Assembly: GCA_902591665.1 (NCBI GenBank)
Contig: CACJBO010000002.1
Coordinates: 62,001 to 126,000, forward strand
From: an uncultured SAR86 cluster bacterium
Lineage (GTDB): Bacteria > Pseudomonadota > Gammaproteobacteria > Magnimaribacterales > D2472
Direction: 5' to 3'
Length of the DNA stretch: 64,000 bases
The notes below the pieces were generated by a model. It saw only the letters and a list, made by a program, of their open reading frames with translations, had not been told where the DNA came from and made no database searches. Every line of letters begins with the position of its first letter. Position 1 is the first letter of the stretch. Positions 52,608 through 62,987 of this stretch are shown here, one piece after another. The position numbers and the translations under genes were made by a program.

Positions 52608-55600
52608 CTAGTTTTCTGAATCTAATTCAAGATTAATACCCAAAGATTTAATTTCTTTGCTAAGAACATTAAATGACTCAGGTATATTCGCATCCATTTC
52701 GTAACTACCATCGACGATATTTTTATACATCTTAGTTCTACCGGAAACATCATCTGATTTAACTGTTAACATCTCTTGTAATGAGTATGAAGCACCATAT
52801 GCTTCAAGTGCCCAGACTTCCATCTCACCAAATCTTTGGCCACCAAACTGAGCTTTACCACCTAATGGTTGTTGAGTAACTAAACTATATGAACCAGTTG
52901 ATCTAGCATGCATTTTGTCATCAACCAAGTGATTTAATTTAATGATATACATGTAACCAACAGTAACTGGTCTATCAAATTTAGTACCCGTCCTTCCATC
53001 ATATAAGGTGATTTGACCAGATTCTGGTAAGTCAGCTAATTTTAATAAATCTTTAACCTCACTTTCTTTGGCACCATCGAATACAGGTGTTGCAATTGGC
53101 AAACCATCTTTAAGATTATTTGCTAATTCAAGAATTTCAGAATTATTAAATGATGAAATGTCTTCTTTGTTAGCTGCATTTTTATTATAAAGCTTATCTA
53201 AATATTCTTTTAGCTCTGCAGGCTTTGCATTTGCTTTGATCATTGAATCAATTTTTTCACCAATGCCTTTCGCAGCATATCCCATGTGAGTTTCAAGAAT
53301 TTGTCCAACATTCATCCTAGACGGAACACCTAATGGGTTTAGGACTATATCAACAGGATTACCATTATCATCATAAGGCATATCTTCTACAGGCATAATC
53401 TCCGAAATAACACCTTTGTTACCATGACGACCAGCCATCTTATCACCAGGTTGAATTCTTCTTTTGATAGCTAAATAAACTTTAACAATCTTTATTACGC
53501 CTGGAGCAAGATCATGCCCTCTAGTAATTTTTGCTTTCTTTTCATCAAATCTTGTTTTGATATCTTTGATATATTCGTTGTAGCTTTTTTCAGTATCTTC
53601 GATAACATCATTAACATTATCAGCATCTGTTCTGATTGAGAAAATATCGTTTATTTCAAGCGATTCTAGTTTTTCTAAAGATAATGTTTCACCCTTTTTA
53701 ACACCATTTCCTTTGATAGCTTTTTTATTTTTTAATAATTCACACAACCTTGTTTTAGTTGCTTGTTCTACAACTGTAGCCTCATCATCAGCATCCTTTT
53801 TAGATTGATCTAGATGATCTTGCTCTATTGCTTGTGTTCTTTCATCTTTTTCGACACCATCTCTTGTAAAGACCTCTACACCGATAACGGTACCCTTTGA
53901 GCTGGATCTTTGTGATGTATCTTTAACGTCAGAAGCTTTTTCACCAAAAATAGCTCTTAAAAGTTTTTCTTCAGGTGAAAGCTGGGTTTCTCCCTTCGGA
54001 GTAATTTTTCCAACCAATATATCACCAGGCACTACCTCAGCACCAACATAAACTATTCCACAGTCATCTAGTTTATTAAGAGATCCTTCACCAACATTTG
54101 GTATATCAGCAGTGATTTCTTCTGAACCAAGCTTCGTGTCTCTTGCCACACAGACAATTTCTTGAATATGAATAGAGGTAAATCTATCTTCTCTAGCAAC
54201 TTTTTCAGATATAAGAATTGAATCCTCAAAGTTATAACCATTCCATGGCATAAAGGCTATGCGGATATTTTGTCCTAAAGCTAACTCACCATTATCCACT
54301 GATGGTCCGTCAGCTAATACATCTCCTGCTTTCACCACATCACCAATCTGAACAATCGGTCTTTGGTTGATGCATGTATTTTGATTTGATCTAGTATATT
54401 TGACTAAGTTATAAACATCGGATGCTGATTTAGATTTTTTATCAGTTACTCGAACAACTATCCTTGAAGCATCAACACTCTCAACGACACCATTATTTTT
54501 TGCAACAATACAAACTCCAGAATCTCTAGCAACAACGGACTCAAGCCCAGTTCCTACTAGAGGCTTTTCAGCTCTGAGAACTGGAACTGCTTGTCGTTGC
54601 ATATTTGATCCCATTAATGCCCTGTTAGCATCATCATGCTCTAAGAAAGGTATTAAGGATGCTGCGATTGATACAACCTGTTGAGGAGATACGTCCATTA
54701 AATCGACTCTGTCAGGTGACATTAGCTCAAATTCACTTGCATGCCTAACTGCCACAAGATCGTCTACAAATTTATTATTTTTATCTAAAGCAACGTTTGC
54801 CTGAGCAATAACATGCTCAGCTTCATCAATTGCAGATAGATAGATAATTTCATCAGTTACTTTTCCATTAACAACTTTCCTGTACGGAGTCTCAATAAAC
54901 CCATACTGATTTGTTCTTGAATAAGAAGCAAAGGAGTTAATTAATCCAATATTTGGACCTTCTGGTGTTTCGATGGGACATACTCTTCCATAATGAGTTG
55001 GATGAACGTCTCTAACCTCAAAACCTGCCCTTTCTCTTGTAAGGCCACCAGGTCCTAAAGCAGAAACTCTTCTTTTGTGTGTTATTTCAGATAATGGATT
55101 GTTTTGATCCATAAACTGAGATAACTGACTTGAACCAAAAAACTCTTTAATTGCAGCTGTAACAGGTTTTGCATTTATTAAATCTTGTGGGCCAAGCTCA
55201 TCTGCTTCTGCCATACTAAGTCTTTCTCTCACTGCTCTTTCAACTCTAATTAAGCCTACTCTAAACTGATTGGCAGTCATTTCACCAACAGACCTAACCC
55301 TTCTGTTACCTAAATGGTCAATATCATCAACAATATCATGGCCGTCTCTAATATTAACTATTCCCTTCATGACCTCAATAATGTCTTCTTTATCAAGAAT
55401 ATGAGGGTTATCTTTTTTTGAATTTAATTTTAATCTTCTATTAAATTTCATTCTTCCAACTTCAGAAAGATCGTATCTCTCTTCATTGAAAAATAAGTTA
55501 TTAAATAATGTTTCGGCAGAGTCTTTGGTTGGCGGCTCTCCCGGTCTCATCATTCTATATATTTCAACAAGAGCTTCTAATCTATTAGATGTTGGATCTG

Positions 55601-56669
55601 CTCTAAGTGTGTTTGAAATATATGGTCCTTTGTCCAACTCATTAATAAATAAGCATGAAATATCATTAATATTATTTTCTTTTAAGGCCTCTAGAACAGC
55701 CTCATCGATTTCTGTGTTTGCAACAAATAAAACTTCTCCAGTTTCTTTGTTAAAAATGTCTTTTGACAGAACCTTGCCAAAAAGAAATTGTTCATCTAAT
55801 GTGATTTCACTTACTTTTGCATTTGATAACTCTTTTATGTGTCTTGCTGTAATTCTTTTGCCAGCCTCTACATAGACCTTACTTTTAACCTTAAGGTCAA
55901 CAGGTAAAGTTTCACCTCTAAGTCTCTCTGGTATCAGAGCAAGTTTAACAGTGTCTTTTTCTAGTGTGAAAATATCCTCATCATAAAACTCAGACAATAT
56001 TTCCTCTGTACCCATATCTAATGCTCTAAGCATGATTGTTGCAGGTATCTTTCTTCTTCTATCAATACGACTAAACAGAATGTCTTTAGGATCAAACTCA
56101 AAATCTAGCCATGAACCTCTGTAAGGAATAATTCTCGCAGAATATAAAACTTTTCCTGAAGAATGCGTCTTACCTTTATCATGATCATAAAAAACACCAG
56201 GAGACCTGTGAAGCTGCGATACAACAACTCTTTCAGTTCCATTTACAATAAAAGATGCATCAGAAGTCATTAAAGGAACTTCTCCCATAAAGACTTCACC
56301 TTCTTTTATATCTTTTACTTCTTTGAAATTAGATTCTCTATCGTAGAGAACTAATTTAACTTTAATTCTTAGAGGTGCAGAATATGATAAACCTTGTATT
56401 AAGCATTCTTGAACATCATATGTGTTCTTTCCGAGCTCATATGAAACATATTCAAGAGCTGCATTACCTGAAACACTTTTAATTGGAAATAATGACTGAA
56501 AAACTTCTTCAAGCCCTTGTTTTTTCCTTGCTTCAGGCGCCACATCAGCTTGTAAAAATTCAGAATAAGATTTTGTTTGGGTTTCAATAAGGTTAGGAAG
56601 ATCCATTACCTTTGCGAAAGTACCAAAGTTTTTTCTTATTCTTTTCTTTTCTGTATAACTGTATGACAT
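52608..56669 (-). CDS. rpoB: RNA polymerase beta subunit
   Basis: [64 protein letters not shown]. Confidence 0.99.
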   Translation of the reverse strand: MSYSYTEKKRIRKNFGTFAKVMDLPNLIETQTKSYSEFLQADVAPEARKKQGLEEVFQSLFPIKSVSGNAALEYVSYELGKNTYDVQECLIQGLSYSAPLRIKVKLVLYDRESNFKEVKDIKEGEVFMGEVPLMTSDASFIVNGTERVVVSQLHRSPGVFYDHDKGKTHSSGKVLYSARIIPYRGSWLDFEFDPKDILFSRIDRRRKIPATIMLRALDMGTEEILSEFYDEDIFTLEKDTVKLALIPERLRGETLPVDLKVKSKVYVEAGKRITARHIKELSNAKVSEITLDEQFLFGKVLSKDIFNKETGEVLFVANTEIDEAVLEALKENNINDISCLFINELDKGPYISNTLRADPTSNRLEALVEIYRMMRPGEPPTKDSAETLFNNLFFNEERYDLSEVGRMKFNRRLKLNSKKDNPHILDKEDIIEVMKGIVNIRDGHDIVDDIDHLGNRRVRSVGEMTANQFRVGLIRVERAVRERLSMAEADELGPQDLINAKPVTAAIKEFFGSSQLSQFMDQNNPLSEITHKRRVSALGPGGLTRERAGFEVRDVHPTHYGRVCPIETPEGPNIGLINSFASYSRTNQYGFIETPYRKVVNGKVTDEIIYLSAIDEAEHVIAQANVALDKNNKFVDDLVAVRHASEFELMSPDRVDLMDVSPQQVVSIAASLIPFLEHDDANRALMGSNMQRQAVPVLRAEKPLVGTGLESVVARDSGVCIVAKNNGVVESVDASRIVVRVTDKKSKSASDVYNLVKYTRSNQNTCINQRPIVQIGDVVKAGDVLADGPSVDNGELALGQNIRIAFMPWNGYNFEDSILISEKVAREDRFTSIHIQEIVCVARDTKLGSEEITADIPNVGEGSLNKLDDCGIVYVGAEVVPGDILVGKITPKGETQLSPEEKLLRAIFGEKASDVKDTSQRSSSKGTVIGVEVFTRDGVEKDERTQAIEQDHLDQSKKDADDEATVVEQATKTRLCELLKNKKAIKGNGVKKGETLSLEKLESLEINDIFSIRTDADNVNDVIEDTEKSYNEYIKDIKTRFDEKKAKITRGHDLAPGVIKIVKVYLAIKRRIQPGDKMAGRHGNKGVISEIMPVEDMPYDDNGNPVDIVLNPLGVPSRMNVGQILETHMGYAAKGIGEKIDSMIKANAKPAELKEYLDKLYNKNAANKEDISSFNNSEILELANNLKDGLPIATPVFDGAKESEVKDLLKLADLPESGQITLYDGRTGTKFDRPVTVGYMYIIKLNHLVDDKMHARSTGSYSLVTQQPLGGKAQFGGQRFGEMEVWALEAYGASYSLQEMLTVKSDDVSGRTKMYKNIVDGSYEMDANIPESFNVLSKEIKSLGINLELDSEN

Positions 56670-56710
56670 AAATGCGCCCTTTTAATTAATATAGATTTAT
56701 AGGTTTAATG

Positions 56711-57091
56711 TTATTTAAGTTCAGCTGTTGCACCGGCTTCAGTTAACTGAGCTACCATTGCCTCTGCATCATCTTTACTTGCACCTTCTTTAACAGTACT
56801 TGGTGCTCCATCAACCATATCTTTTGCTTCTTTAAGTCCAAGACCAGTAATTGCTCTAACAGCTTTAATTACTTGAACTTTTTGATCTCCAGCTGCACTT
56901 AATACAACATCAAAAGAATCTTTTTCTTCTGCTGCTGGAGCGTCGCCACCACCTGCTGCTGCAGGTGCTGCTGCAACTGCTGCTGCTGCTGTTACACCAA
57001 ATTTTTCTTCAATATCTGAAATAAGATCAACAAGATCCATCACAGACATTTCCTCAATAGCCTTTAAAATATCTTCTTTACTAGTTGCCAT
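56711..57091 (-). CDS. rplL: Large ribosomal subunit protein bL12 (L7/L12)
   Basis: Ala/Gly-rich hinge; [33 protein letters not shown]. Confidence 0.98.
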   Translation of the reverse strand: MATSKEDILKAIEEMSVMDLVDLISDIEEKFGVTAAAAVAAAPAAAGGGDAPAAEEKDSFDVVLSAAGDQKVQVIKAVRAITGLGLKEAKDMVDGAPSTVKEGASKDDAEAMVAQLTEAGATAELK

Positions 57092-57110
57092 TTTTAATTC
57101 TCCTTATAAT

Positions 57111-57641
57111 TTAGGCAGATGCCTTTTTTTTGTCATGAACTGCTGATAAAACTCTCGCAAGTTTACTTGGAACTTCATTTAATAAAGTAGCAAACTTGGT
57201 AACTGGCGCTTGCAATACATTAGCAATAAGACCATAAGCCTCATCTTTAGATGGTAAGCTAGCTAGAATATCTATCTGGCTCCCATCAAGCAATTGACCC
57301 TCAACAACTAATGCTTTGATATCTAAATTATCAAAGTTTTTAGCATATGTTTTGAGTAACTTTGCAGCTGCACCAGGCTCTTCAAATGAAAAAGCAAATA
57401 ATGATGGGCCAACTAAAACTTCATCAGAACATCCAAAATCAGTACCCTCAAATGCTAATTTAGCAAGTGAGTTTTTTATAACCTGAATATGAATACCTGA
57501 TTGAGTAGCTTTTTGTCTTACCTCGGATAGCTCACTGACCTTAAGGCCTCTAGCATCTGAAATAACTAAAGATGATGCATTAGATGCAACTTCTTTAACT
57601 TCGCCTACAATTTTTTCTTTTTCATTTTTCGATAACGCCAC
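57111..57641 (-). CDS. rplJ: Large ribosomal subunit protein uL10 (GTG start)
   Basis: (M)ALSKNEKEKIVGEVKEVASNASSLVISDARGL; GTG at 57641 with SD AGGAG at 57649-57653; track ATG start 57689 lies in the leader. Confidence 0.92.
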   Translation of the reverse strand: MALSKNEKEKIVGEVKEVASNASSLVISDARGLKVSELSEVRQKATQSGIHIQVIKNSLAKLAFEGTDFGCSDEVLVGPSLFAFSFEEPGAAAKLLKTYAKNFDNLDIKALVVEGQLLDGSQIDILASLPSKDEAYGLIANVLQAPVTKFATLLNEVPSKLARVLSAVHDKKKASA

Positions 57642-57790
57642 AGCAATTCTCCTGTTTAAGCCTTTCGGCCATTCGGCGACAAATTGCAAAATTACAATTT
57701 GAACACCACCTACGTAGGAAATTAAGTCTTACGACACCTACGGTCTTTGACGGCTGCGTAAACGCAACTATCTAACTTTATAATTTCTTA
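57642..57790 (-). promoter_or_regulatory. Structured rplJL leader (candidate L10/L12 autoregulatory element)
   Basis: Minus strand GCAGCCGTCAAAGACCGTAGGTGTCGTAAGACTTAATTTCCTACGTAGGTGGTG; CGTAGG (57742-57737) complements CCTACG (57718-57713) around a GTC-GTAA-GAC hairpin. Confidence 0.6.
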
Positions 57791-57802
57791 TAAAGCTAAA
57801 AC

Positions 57803-58495
57803 TTATACCAACTCTGAGGAATTAATTTTTATTCCTGGTCCCATAGTGCTACTTAAAGCAACATTACCTATATATACACCCTTAGCAGATGCTGGTTTTA
57901 ATTTTTTTAATTCTTCTAGTAATGCAGATGCATTGGCTATAATTTTGTCTGTATCAAAAGATACTTTGCCAATACTTCCATGAATAATTCCATTTTTATC
58001 TGTTCTAAATCTTACTTGTCCAGCTTTAGCATTATTTATTGCTGTTGCAACATCATCTGTTACAGTTCCAGTCTTTGGATTTGGCATTAAACCTTTTGGA
58101 CCTAAAACTTGACCAAGCTTACCAACAACTTTCATTGCAGCATTTGTTGAAATTACCACATCAACATTTACTTCTTCTTTTGTAAATTTTTCTGCTAAAT
58201 CATCCATTCCAATAAATTCAGCTCCAGCATCTTTTGCTGCATCTGCCTGATCCCCATCTGCAAAAACAGCTACGGTTACAGCTTTGCCTAAACTGTTAGG
58301 AAGCGTTACTGCACCTCTAACATTTTGATCAGATTTATTAGGGTCCACACCCAGCCTAATTGCAATATCAACAGATTCTTCAAACTTAGCTGACTTCACA
58401 GATTGCATTATTTCTAGAGCTTCAGACACTGAGTAAGTTTTCTCAGGATCTACTTTTTCAACTAGAATTTTTTGTTTTTTTGTTAACTTACTCAT
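57803..58495 (-). CDS. rplA: Large ribosomal subunit protein uL1
   Basis: [39 protein letters not shown]. Confidence 0.98.
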   Translation of the reverse strand: MSKLTKKQKILVEKVDPEKTYSVSEALEIMQSVKSAKFEESVDIAIRLGVDPNKSDQNVRGAVTLPNSLGKAVTVAVFADGDQADAAKDAGAEFIGMDDLAEKFTKEEVNVDVVISTNAAMKVVGKLGQVLGPKGLMPNPKTGTVTDDVATAINNAKAGQVRFRTDKNGIIHGSIGKVSFDTDKIIANASALLEELKKLKPASAKGVYIGNVALSSTMGPGIKINSSELV

Positions 58496-58920
58496 AAATC
58501 TACCTCAACACCCATGCTTCTTGCTGTTCCTGCAATAATTAAGACTGCAGCATCTATGTCATTTGAATTTAAATCAGGCTCTTTTTGTTTTGCTATATCT
58601 TCAAGTTGTGCTCTTGTTAATTTTCCAACCTTTTCTCTATTTGGTTCGCCACTCCCTTTTGGTATTCCTAAAGCTTTCTTAATTAAAACAGCAGCCGGAG
58701 GTGTTTTGACAACAAATGTGAAAGATTTATCTTCGTATACAGTTATAACTACTGGAAGAGGTAATCCCTTTTCAGCATTTTGAGTTTCAGAGTTAAATGC
58801 ATTACAAAAATCCATTATGTTTACACCAACTTGACCTAGAGCAGGTCCAACTGGAGGACTTGGATTAGCTCCACCCGCAGGTATTTGTAATTTAAGAATA
58901 TTTGCTACTTTTTTTGCCAT
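58492..58920 (-). CDS. rplK: Large ribosomal subunit protein uL11
   Basis: [34 protein letters not shown]. Confidence 0.98.
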   Translation of the reverse strand: MAKKVANILKLQIPAGGANPSPPVGPALGQVGVNIMDFCNAFNSETQNAEKGLPLPVVITVYEDKSFTFVVKTPPAAVLIKKALGIPKGSGEPNREKVGKLTRAQLEDIAKQKEPDLNSNDIDAAVLIIAGTARSMGVEVDL

Positions 58921-59447
58921 TATGTTTTCTCAATTTGTATAAACTCAAGATCAACCGGTGTTGCTCTTCCTAAAATTTGTACTGAAACTTTAACCATGTT
59001 CCTTTCGTAATCAACGTTTTCAACAACACCGTTGAAATCATTAAAAGGTCCATCACAAACTCTAACTACTTCACCTGGTTCGTATATTGTTTTTGGAGCT
59101 GGAGCGTCTTCACCTACTTCAATTCTATTTATAATGTTATTAACATCTTCTTCAGAAATTGGTAAAGGTCTATCTTTTGTTCCACCAACAAAACCAGATA
59201 CTCTTGGGGTTGATTGAACTAGTTGCCAAGAATCATCTTCTAAAATCATTTGTACTAATATGTAACCGGGAAAAAATTTTCTTTCAGTTGTTTTTTTTGA
59301 ACCGCCTTTTAGTTCAACTATTTGTTCCGTTGGTATTAGTATTTCGCCGAATTTCTCAGCAAGATTATTAAGTTCTATTTTTTCTTCAAGAGCAGCTTTA
59401 ACTTTTTGCTCGTAGCCCGAATAAGCTTGAATTACATACCAATCCAT
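58920..59447 (-). CDS. nusG: Transcription termination/antitermination factor NusG
   Basis: [59 protein letters not shown] (KOW). Confidence 0.98.
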   Translation of the reverse strand: MDWYVIQAYSGYEQKVKAALEEKIELNNLAEKFGEILIPTEQIVELKGGSKKTTERKFFPGYILVQMILEDDSWQLVQSTPRVSGFVGGTKDRPLPISEEDVNNIINRIEVGEDAPAPKTIYEPGEVVRVCDGPFNDFNGVVENVDYERNMVKVSVQILGRATPVDLEFIQIEKT

Positions 59448-59451
59448 AATG

Positions 59452-59814
59452 TTATCCTAGTACCAGTTTAGTTAAAAAAGTTAGAAGTGATTCAAGTGCC
59501 CAAAAGAACAGGCATAAAACTATAATTGAACCAAAAACTACTAAAAATGTTTGGGTTGTTTCAATACGAGTTGGCCAAACGACTCTTCTTATTTCTGTTC
59601 TTGATTCTCTCATTAGCTTGATTGCATTTGAACCAAAATTTGTTACGGCTAATATCCCTAGACCTACAATAAATAAGAATACGACCCCAAGGACTCGATA
59701 TAAAAATGCAACTTCAACAAAATAACTATTGCCAATAACAGCAGCAGAGAATACTGCTAATGCAGCAAACCATTTAATGTTATCTAATAATTTTGAAGTT
59801 GATCCTTTAGCCAT
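59452..59814 (-). CDS. secE: Protein translocase subunit SecE
   Basis: [26 protein letters not shown]; start placed at [10 protein letters not shown]; the track N-terminus runs into the tRNA-Trp gene. Confidence 0.93.
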   Translation of the reverse strand: MAKGSTSKLLDNIKWFAALAVFSAAVIGNSYFVEVAFLYRVLGVVFLFIVGLGILAVTNFGSNAIKLMRESRTEIRRVVWPTRIETTQTFLVVFGSIIVLCLFFWALESLLTFLTKLVLG

Positions 59815-59847
59815 ATATTTCCTATTTCGGCTCCAAGTTAAACTTGG

Positions 59848-59920
59848 CAGGCCAGGAGGGTCTCGAACCCACAACCCCCGGTTTTGGAGACCGGTACTCT
59901 ACCAATTGAGCTACTGGCCT
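59848..59920 (-). tRNA. tRNA-Trp (CCA anticodon)
   Basis: AGGCCAG/CTGGCCT acceptor, anticodon arm CCGGT-CTCCAAA-ACCGG, T-arm GGTTCGAGACC; upstream of secE. Confidence 0.95.
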
Positions 59921-59953
59921 AAAATTAATTTTCATATTCCTCAGAGACAAGCA

Positions 59954-59977
59954 AGCCGAGACACAAAGGTCTCGGCT
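59954..59977 (-). terminator. Strong hairpin between tuf and tRNA-Trp (attenuator or processing site; no U-tract)
   Basis: AGCCGAGAC-CTTTGT-GTCTCGGCT, 9-bp perfect stem, 6-nt loop; 3' flank TGCTTGTC is not a U-run. Confidence 0.5.
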
Positions 59978-59990
59978 AATAAGTCTTCAA

Positions 59991-61181
59991 TTACTCAATA
60001 ATTTTTGATACTACGCCAGCACCAACTGTTCTTCCACCTTCTCTAATCGCAAATTTTAGACCTTCGTCCATAGCGATTGGAGCAATAAGCTCAACATTCA
60101 TTTTAATGTTGTCACCAGGCATTACCATTTCAACACCACTTGGAAGCTCACAAGCACCAGTTACATCAGTTGTTCTAAAATAAAACTGAGGTCTGTAGTT
60201 ATTCATGAATGGTGTATGTCTTCCACCTTCATCTTTACTTAATACATATATCTCAGCTTCAAATTTTGTATGAGGTGTAATTGACCCAGGCTTAGCAATA
60301 ACTTGACCTCTTTCAACAGCGTCTCTTTCAACACCTCTAAGAAGAACACCACAGTTTTCACCAGCTCTTCCTTCATCTAAAGATTTTCTGAACATTTCTA
60401 CACCAGTACATGTAGTCGTAGATGTGTCTTTAATACCAACAATTTCTAAAGGATCACCAGTATTAACGATTCCAGTTTCGATTCTACCTGTTACCACTGT
60501 ACCTCTACCTGAAATAGTAAACACATCTTCAATAGGCATTAGGAAAGCACCATCTACTGGTCTTTCTGGCTCTGGTACATATGAGTCTAATGTTTCAATA
60601 AGTTTTTGAACTGAAGGAACTCCAATTTCAGATGTATCACCTTCAAGAGCTTTTAGCGCACTACCAACAATAATAGGTGTGTCGTCGCCTGGGAAATCAT
60701 ATTCGTTTAATAGCTCTCTAATTTCCATTTCAACAAGCTCTATCATTTCTGGATCATCATTTTGATCAGCTTTGTTCATATAAACAACAATATAAGGAAC
60801 ACCAACCTGTCTCGCTAATAGGATATGTTCTCTTGTTTGAGGCATTGGACCGTCAGCAGCACTTACTACTAATATAGCGCCGTCCATTTGAGCAGCACCA
60901 GTAATCATATTTTTTACATAGTCTGCGTGACCTGGACAATCAACGTGTGCATAGTGACGTGCAGTTGAAACATACTCAACATGAGAAGTAGCAATAGTAA
61001 TACCTCTTTCTCTTTCTTCTGGAGCATTATCAATATTTGCAAAGTCAACAGCGTCTCCACCGAATACTTCAGCAGCAACTTTTGTTAGTGCAGCTGTAAG
61101 TGTTGTCTTACCATGGTCAACGTGACCAACTGTCCCTACATTTACGTGGGGAAGCGTTCTTTCAAATTTTTCTCTTGCCAT
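59991..61181 (-). CDS. tuf: Elongation factor Tu
   Basis: [56 protein letters not shown]. Confidence 0.99.
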   Translation of the reverse strand: MAREKFERTLPHVNVGTVGHVDHGKTTLTAALTKVAAEVFGGDAVDFANIDNAPEERERGITIATSHVEYVSTARHYAHVDCPGHADYVKNMITGAAQMDGAILVVSAADGPMPQTREHILLARQVGVPYIVVYMNKADQNDDPEMIELVEMEIRELLNEYDFPGDDTPIIVGSALKALEGDTSEIGVPSVQKLIETLDSYVPEPERPVDGAFLMPIEDVFTISGRGTVVTGRIETGIVNTGDPLEIVGIKDTSTTTCTGVEMFRKSLDEGRAGENCGVLLRGVERDAVERGQVIAKPGSITPHTKFEAEIYVLSKDEGGRHTPFMNNYRPQFYFRTTDVTGACELPSGVEMVMPGDNIKMNVELIAPIAMDEGLKFAIREGGRTVGAGVVSKIIE

Positions 61182-61219
61182 TTTTTTATGCCTCTCTGAA
61201 ATAATTAAATATACTTAAA

Positions 61220-61294
61220 TGGAGCTCATAACCGGACTTGAACCGGTGACCTCTTACTTACCAAGCAAGTGCTCTACCGCTGAGCTATATGAGC
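61220..61294 (-). tRNA. tRNA-Thr (GGT anticodon), CCA encoded
   Basis: GCTCATA/TATGAGC acceptor; anticodon loop TTGGTAA; T-arm ACCGG-TTCAAGT-CCGGT; directly upstream of tuf. Confidence 0.93.
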
Positions 61295-61416
61295 CCGTTC
61301 ACGTAGCATCCTAATTTAAGGTGGCGTATTATCCCTCTAAAAAGTTATAAACTCAACCTTTTTTCAACATAAATTTGGGATTATTTTAGTAGTGTTTTTT
61401 GCTATTAAAATAGACA

Positions 61417-61500
61417 TGGTGGAGAGGGTAGGATTCGAACCTACGTAGCCGAAGCGGCAGATTTACAGTCTGCTGGTATTAACCACTCACCCACCTCTCC
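61417..61500 (-). tRNA. tRNA-Tyr (GTA anticodon), CCA encoded
   Basis: GGAGAGG/CCTCTCC acceptor; anticodon arm GCAGA-CTGTAAA-TCTGC; long class II variable arm. Confidence 0.95.
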
Positions 61501-61561
61501 ATATCAAGCAAGCTATTTTTGTTCTAGAATGCATTTAAGTCAACAGTTTTTTAAAGTGAAT

Positions 61562-62302
61562 ATGTTAAATAAGCACAAAATTTTAGATAAATTGCCTAAG
61601 AACAGGGTTGATTTACATTTATTTGAAAATATTGACTCAACCAATGAAGAATGTAAAAGAATTGATCAAAATAAAGATTTTCATGTAGTAATTGCTGAGC
61701 AACAAACAATGGGAAAAGGTAGGCTTGGTAAAAATTGGTCTAGTCCAAGTTCTGGCAACGTTTATATGTCAATTTATTCCAAAGAACTTCTAAAGAATGT
61801 CCCTCTTAGCCTTATTGTTGGCTTGATATGCGCAAAAACTCTCAATTCAATGATTAAAAATGACTCTATTGGCCTCAAATGGCCAAATGACATACTTCTT
61901 GATAAGAAGAAAATTGGAGGGATACTTGTTGAAAAAGAGATTATGGGGAAGGATATTAATAATATAGTGGGTGTAGGTATAAATCTTAATCATCCTGAAA
62001 AAGAAGATTGGTGGGGAGATTTACATAAATTTGGAATTCATTTAAGAAGAGATGAACTAATCAATAAACTACTTCATAGTTATATTAAATTTTATGATAA
62101 TGGAATTTCTGATTGGCAAAAGCTTTGGCAAAAATATTGTGTTCATTTAAATCATGAAATTAAAATTAAACAAGACAACAATATTATTAATGAAGGTATA
62201 TTTTTAGGGATTAATGCTGATGGAAGTCTTAATTTGAGAATGAAGAATAATGAAGAAATTAAATATGAGCATGGAGAAATATCAATTGAGGGTATTTATT
62301 AA
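61562..62302 (+). CDS. birA: Biotin--[acetyl-CoA-carboxylase] ligase, no N-terminal HTH domain
   Basis: IDSTNEECKR, QQTMGKGRLGKNWSSPSSGNVYMSIY, LKWPNDILLDKKKIGGILVE, VGVGINLN; upstream alternative start at 61529. Confidence 0.9.
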   Translation: MLNKHKILDKLPKNRVDLHLFENIDSTNEECKRIDQNKDFHVVIAEQQTMGKGRLGKNWSSPSSGNVYMSIYSKELLKNVPLSLIVGLICAKTLNSMIKNDSIGLKWPNDILLDKKKIGGILVEKEIMGKDINNIVGVGINLNHPEKEDWWGDLHKFGIHLRRDELINKLLHSYIKFYDNGISDWQKLWQKYCVHLNHEIKIKQDNNIINEGIFLGINADGSLNLRMKNNEEIKYEHGEISIEGIY

Positions 62303-62304
62303 AA

Positions 62305-62859
62305 ATGAAACATTTTCTTAGTGGCATTGATCTGAGTTCAGATACCCCTAATGATTTCAATGAAATAATTTTTGGGGCAGGATGTTTTTGGGGGGTGGAA
62401 AGAAAATTCTGGTCATTAGAAGGTGTATGGCTAACCTGTGTTGGTTATGCTGGAGGAAATTCTACAAATCCTACATATGAACAAGTTTGTTATGAAGAAA
62501 CAAATCATGTTGAAGTTGTAAAAGTTGTTTATGACCCATCTGTAATTAAAATTGATACTCTTCTTAAAACTTTTTGGGAATGTCATGATCCAACACAGGG
62601 CATGCGACAAGGTAATGATAGAGGAACACAATATCGATCAGTAATTTATTGTTCATCTGAAGAAGATTTAGGCCTAAGCATCTCAACCATGGAAAAGTAT
62701 CAGGAAGTTTTGAGCAAAGATAACTATCAGCAGATTACAACAGAAATATTGCTTGCCCCAAAGTTTTATCTTGCTGAAGAATATCATCAACAATATCTTG
62801 CAAAAAATCCTAACGGGTATTGTGGCCTTGGAGGAACTGGTTGCGCATTAGATATTTAA
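62305..62859 (+). CDS. msrA: Peptide methionine sulfoxide reductase MsrA
   Basis: IIFGAGCFWGVERKFW, CVGYAGGNSTNPTYEQVC, GNDRGTQYRSVIY. Confidence 0.96.
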   Translation: MKHFLSGIDLSSDTPNDFNEIIFGAGCFWGVERKFWSLEGVWLTCVGYAGGNSTNPTYEQVCYEETNHVEVVKVVYDPSVIKIDTLLKTFWECHDPTQGMRQGNDRGTQYRSVIYCSSEEDLGLSISTMEKYQEVLSKDNYQQITTEILLAPKFYLAEEYHQQYLAKNPNGYCGLGGTGCALDI

Positions 62860-62906
62860 AATAACCTATTCCCTGAAAGATTTAATTAATGTAAAATTCG
62901 CCCCGC

Positions 62907-62982
62907 GCCGGTATAGCTCAGCTGGTAGAGCAACTGATTTGTAATCAGTAGGTCCCGAGTTCGACTCTTGGTGCCGGCACCA
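62907..62982 (+). tRNA. tRNA-Thr (TGT anticodon), CCA encoded
   Basis: GCCGGTA/TGCCGGC-ACCA acceptor; anticodon arm ACTGA-TTTGTAA-TCAGT; T-loop TTCGACT. Confidence 0.94.
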
Positions 62983-62987
62983 GTTAA

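Noticed and set aside
56940-57000. GCTGCTGCTGCT-like tandem repeats resembling a microsatellite
   Set aside because: They encode the Ala/Gly-rich flexible hinge of L7/L12, a known feature of the protein
59815-59874. N-terminal extension of SecE (MWVRDPPGLPSLTWSRNRKY)
   Set aside because: It runs into the mature tRNA-Trp gene; the ATG at 59814 ([10 protein letters not shown]) is the plausible start
61515-61543. Sigma-70 promoter for tRNA-Tyr operon (TTGACT at 61543-61538)
   Set aside because: The -35-like element is good, but the properly spaced -10 candidate (AAAAAT) is weak, so not listed as a feature
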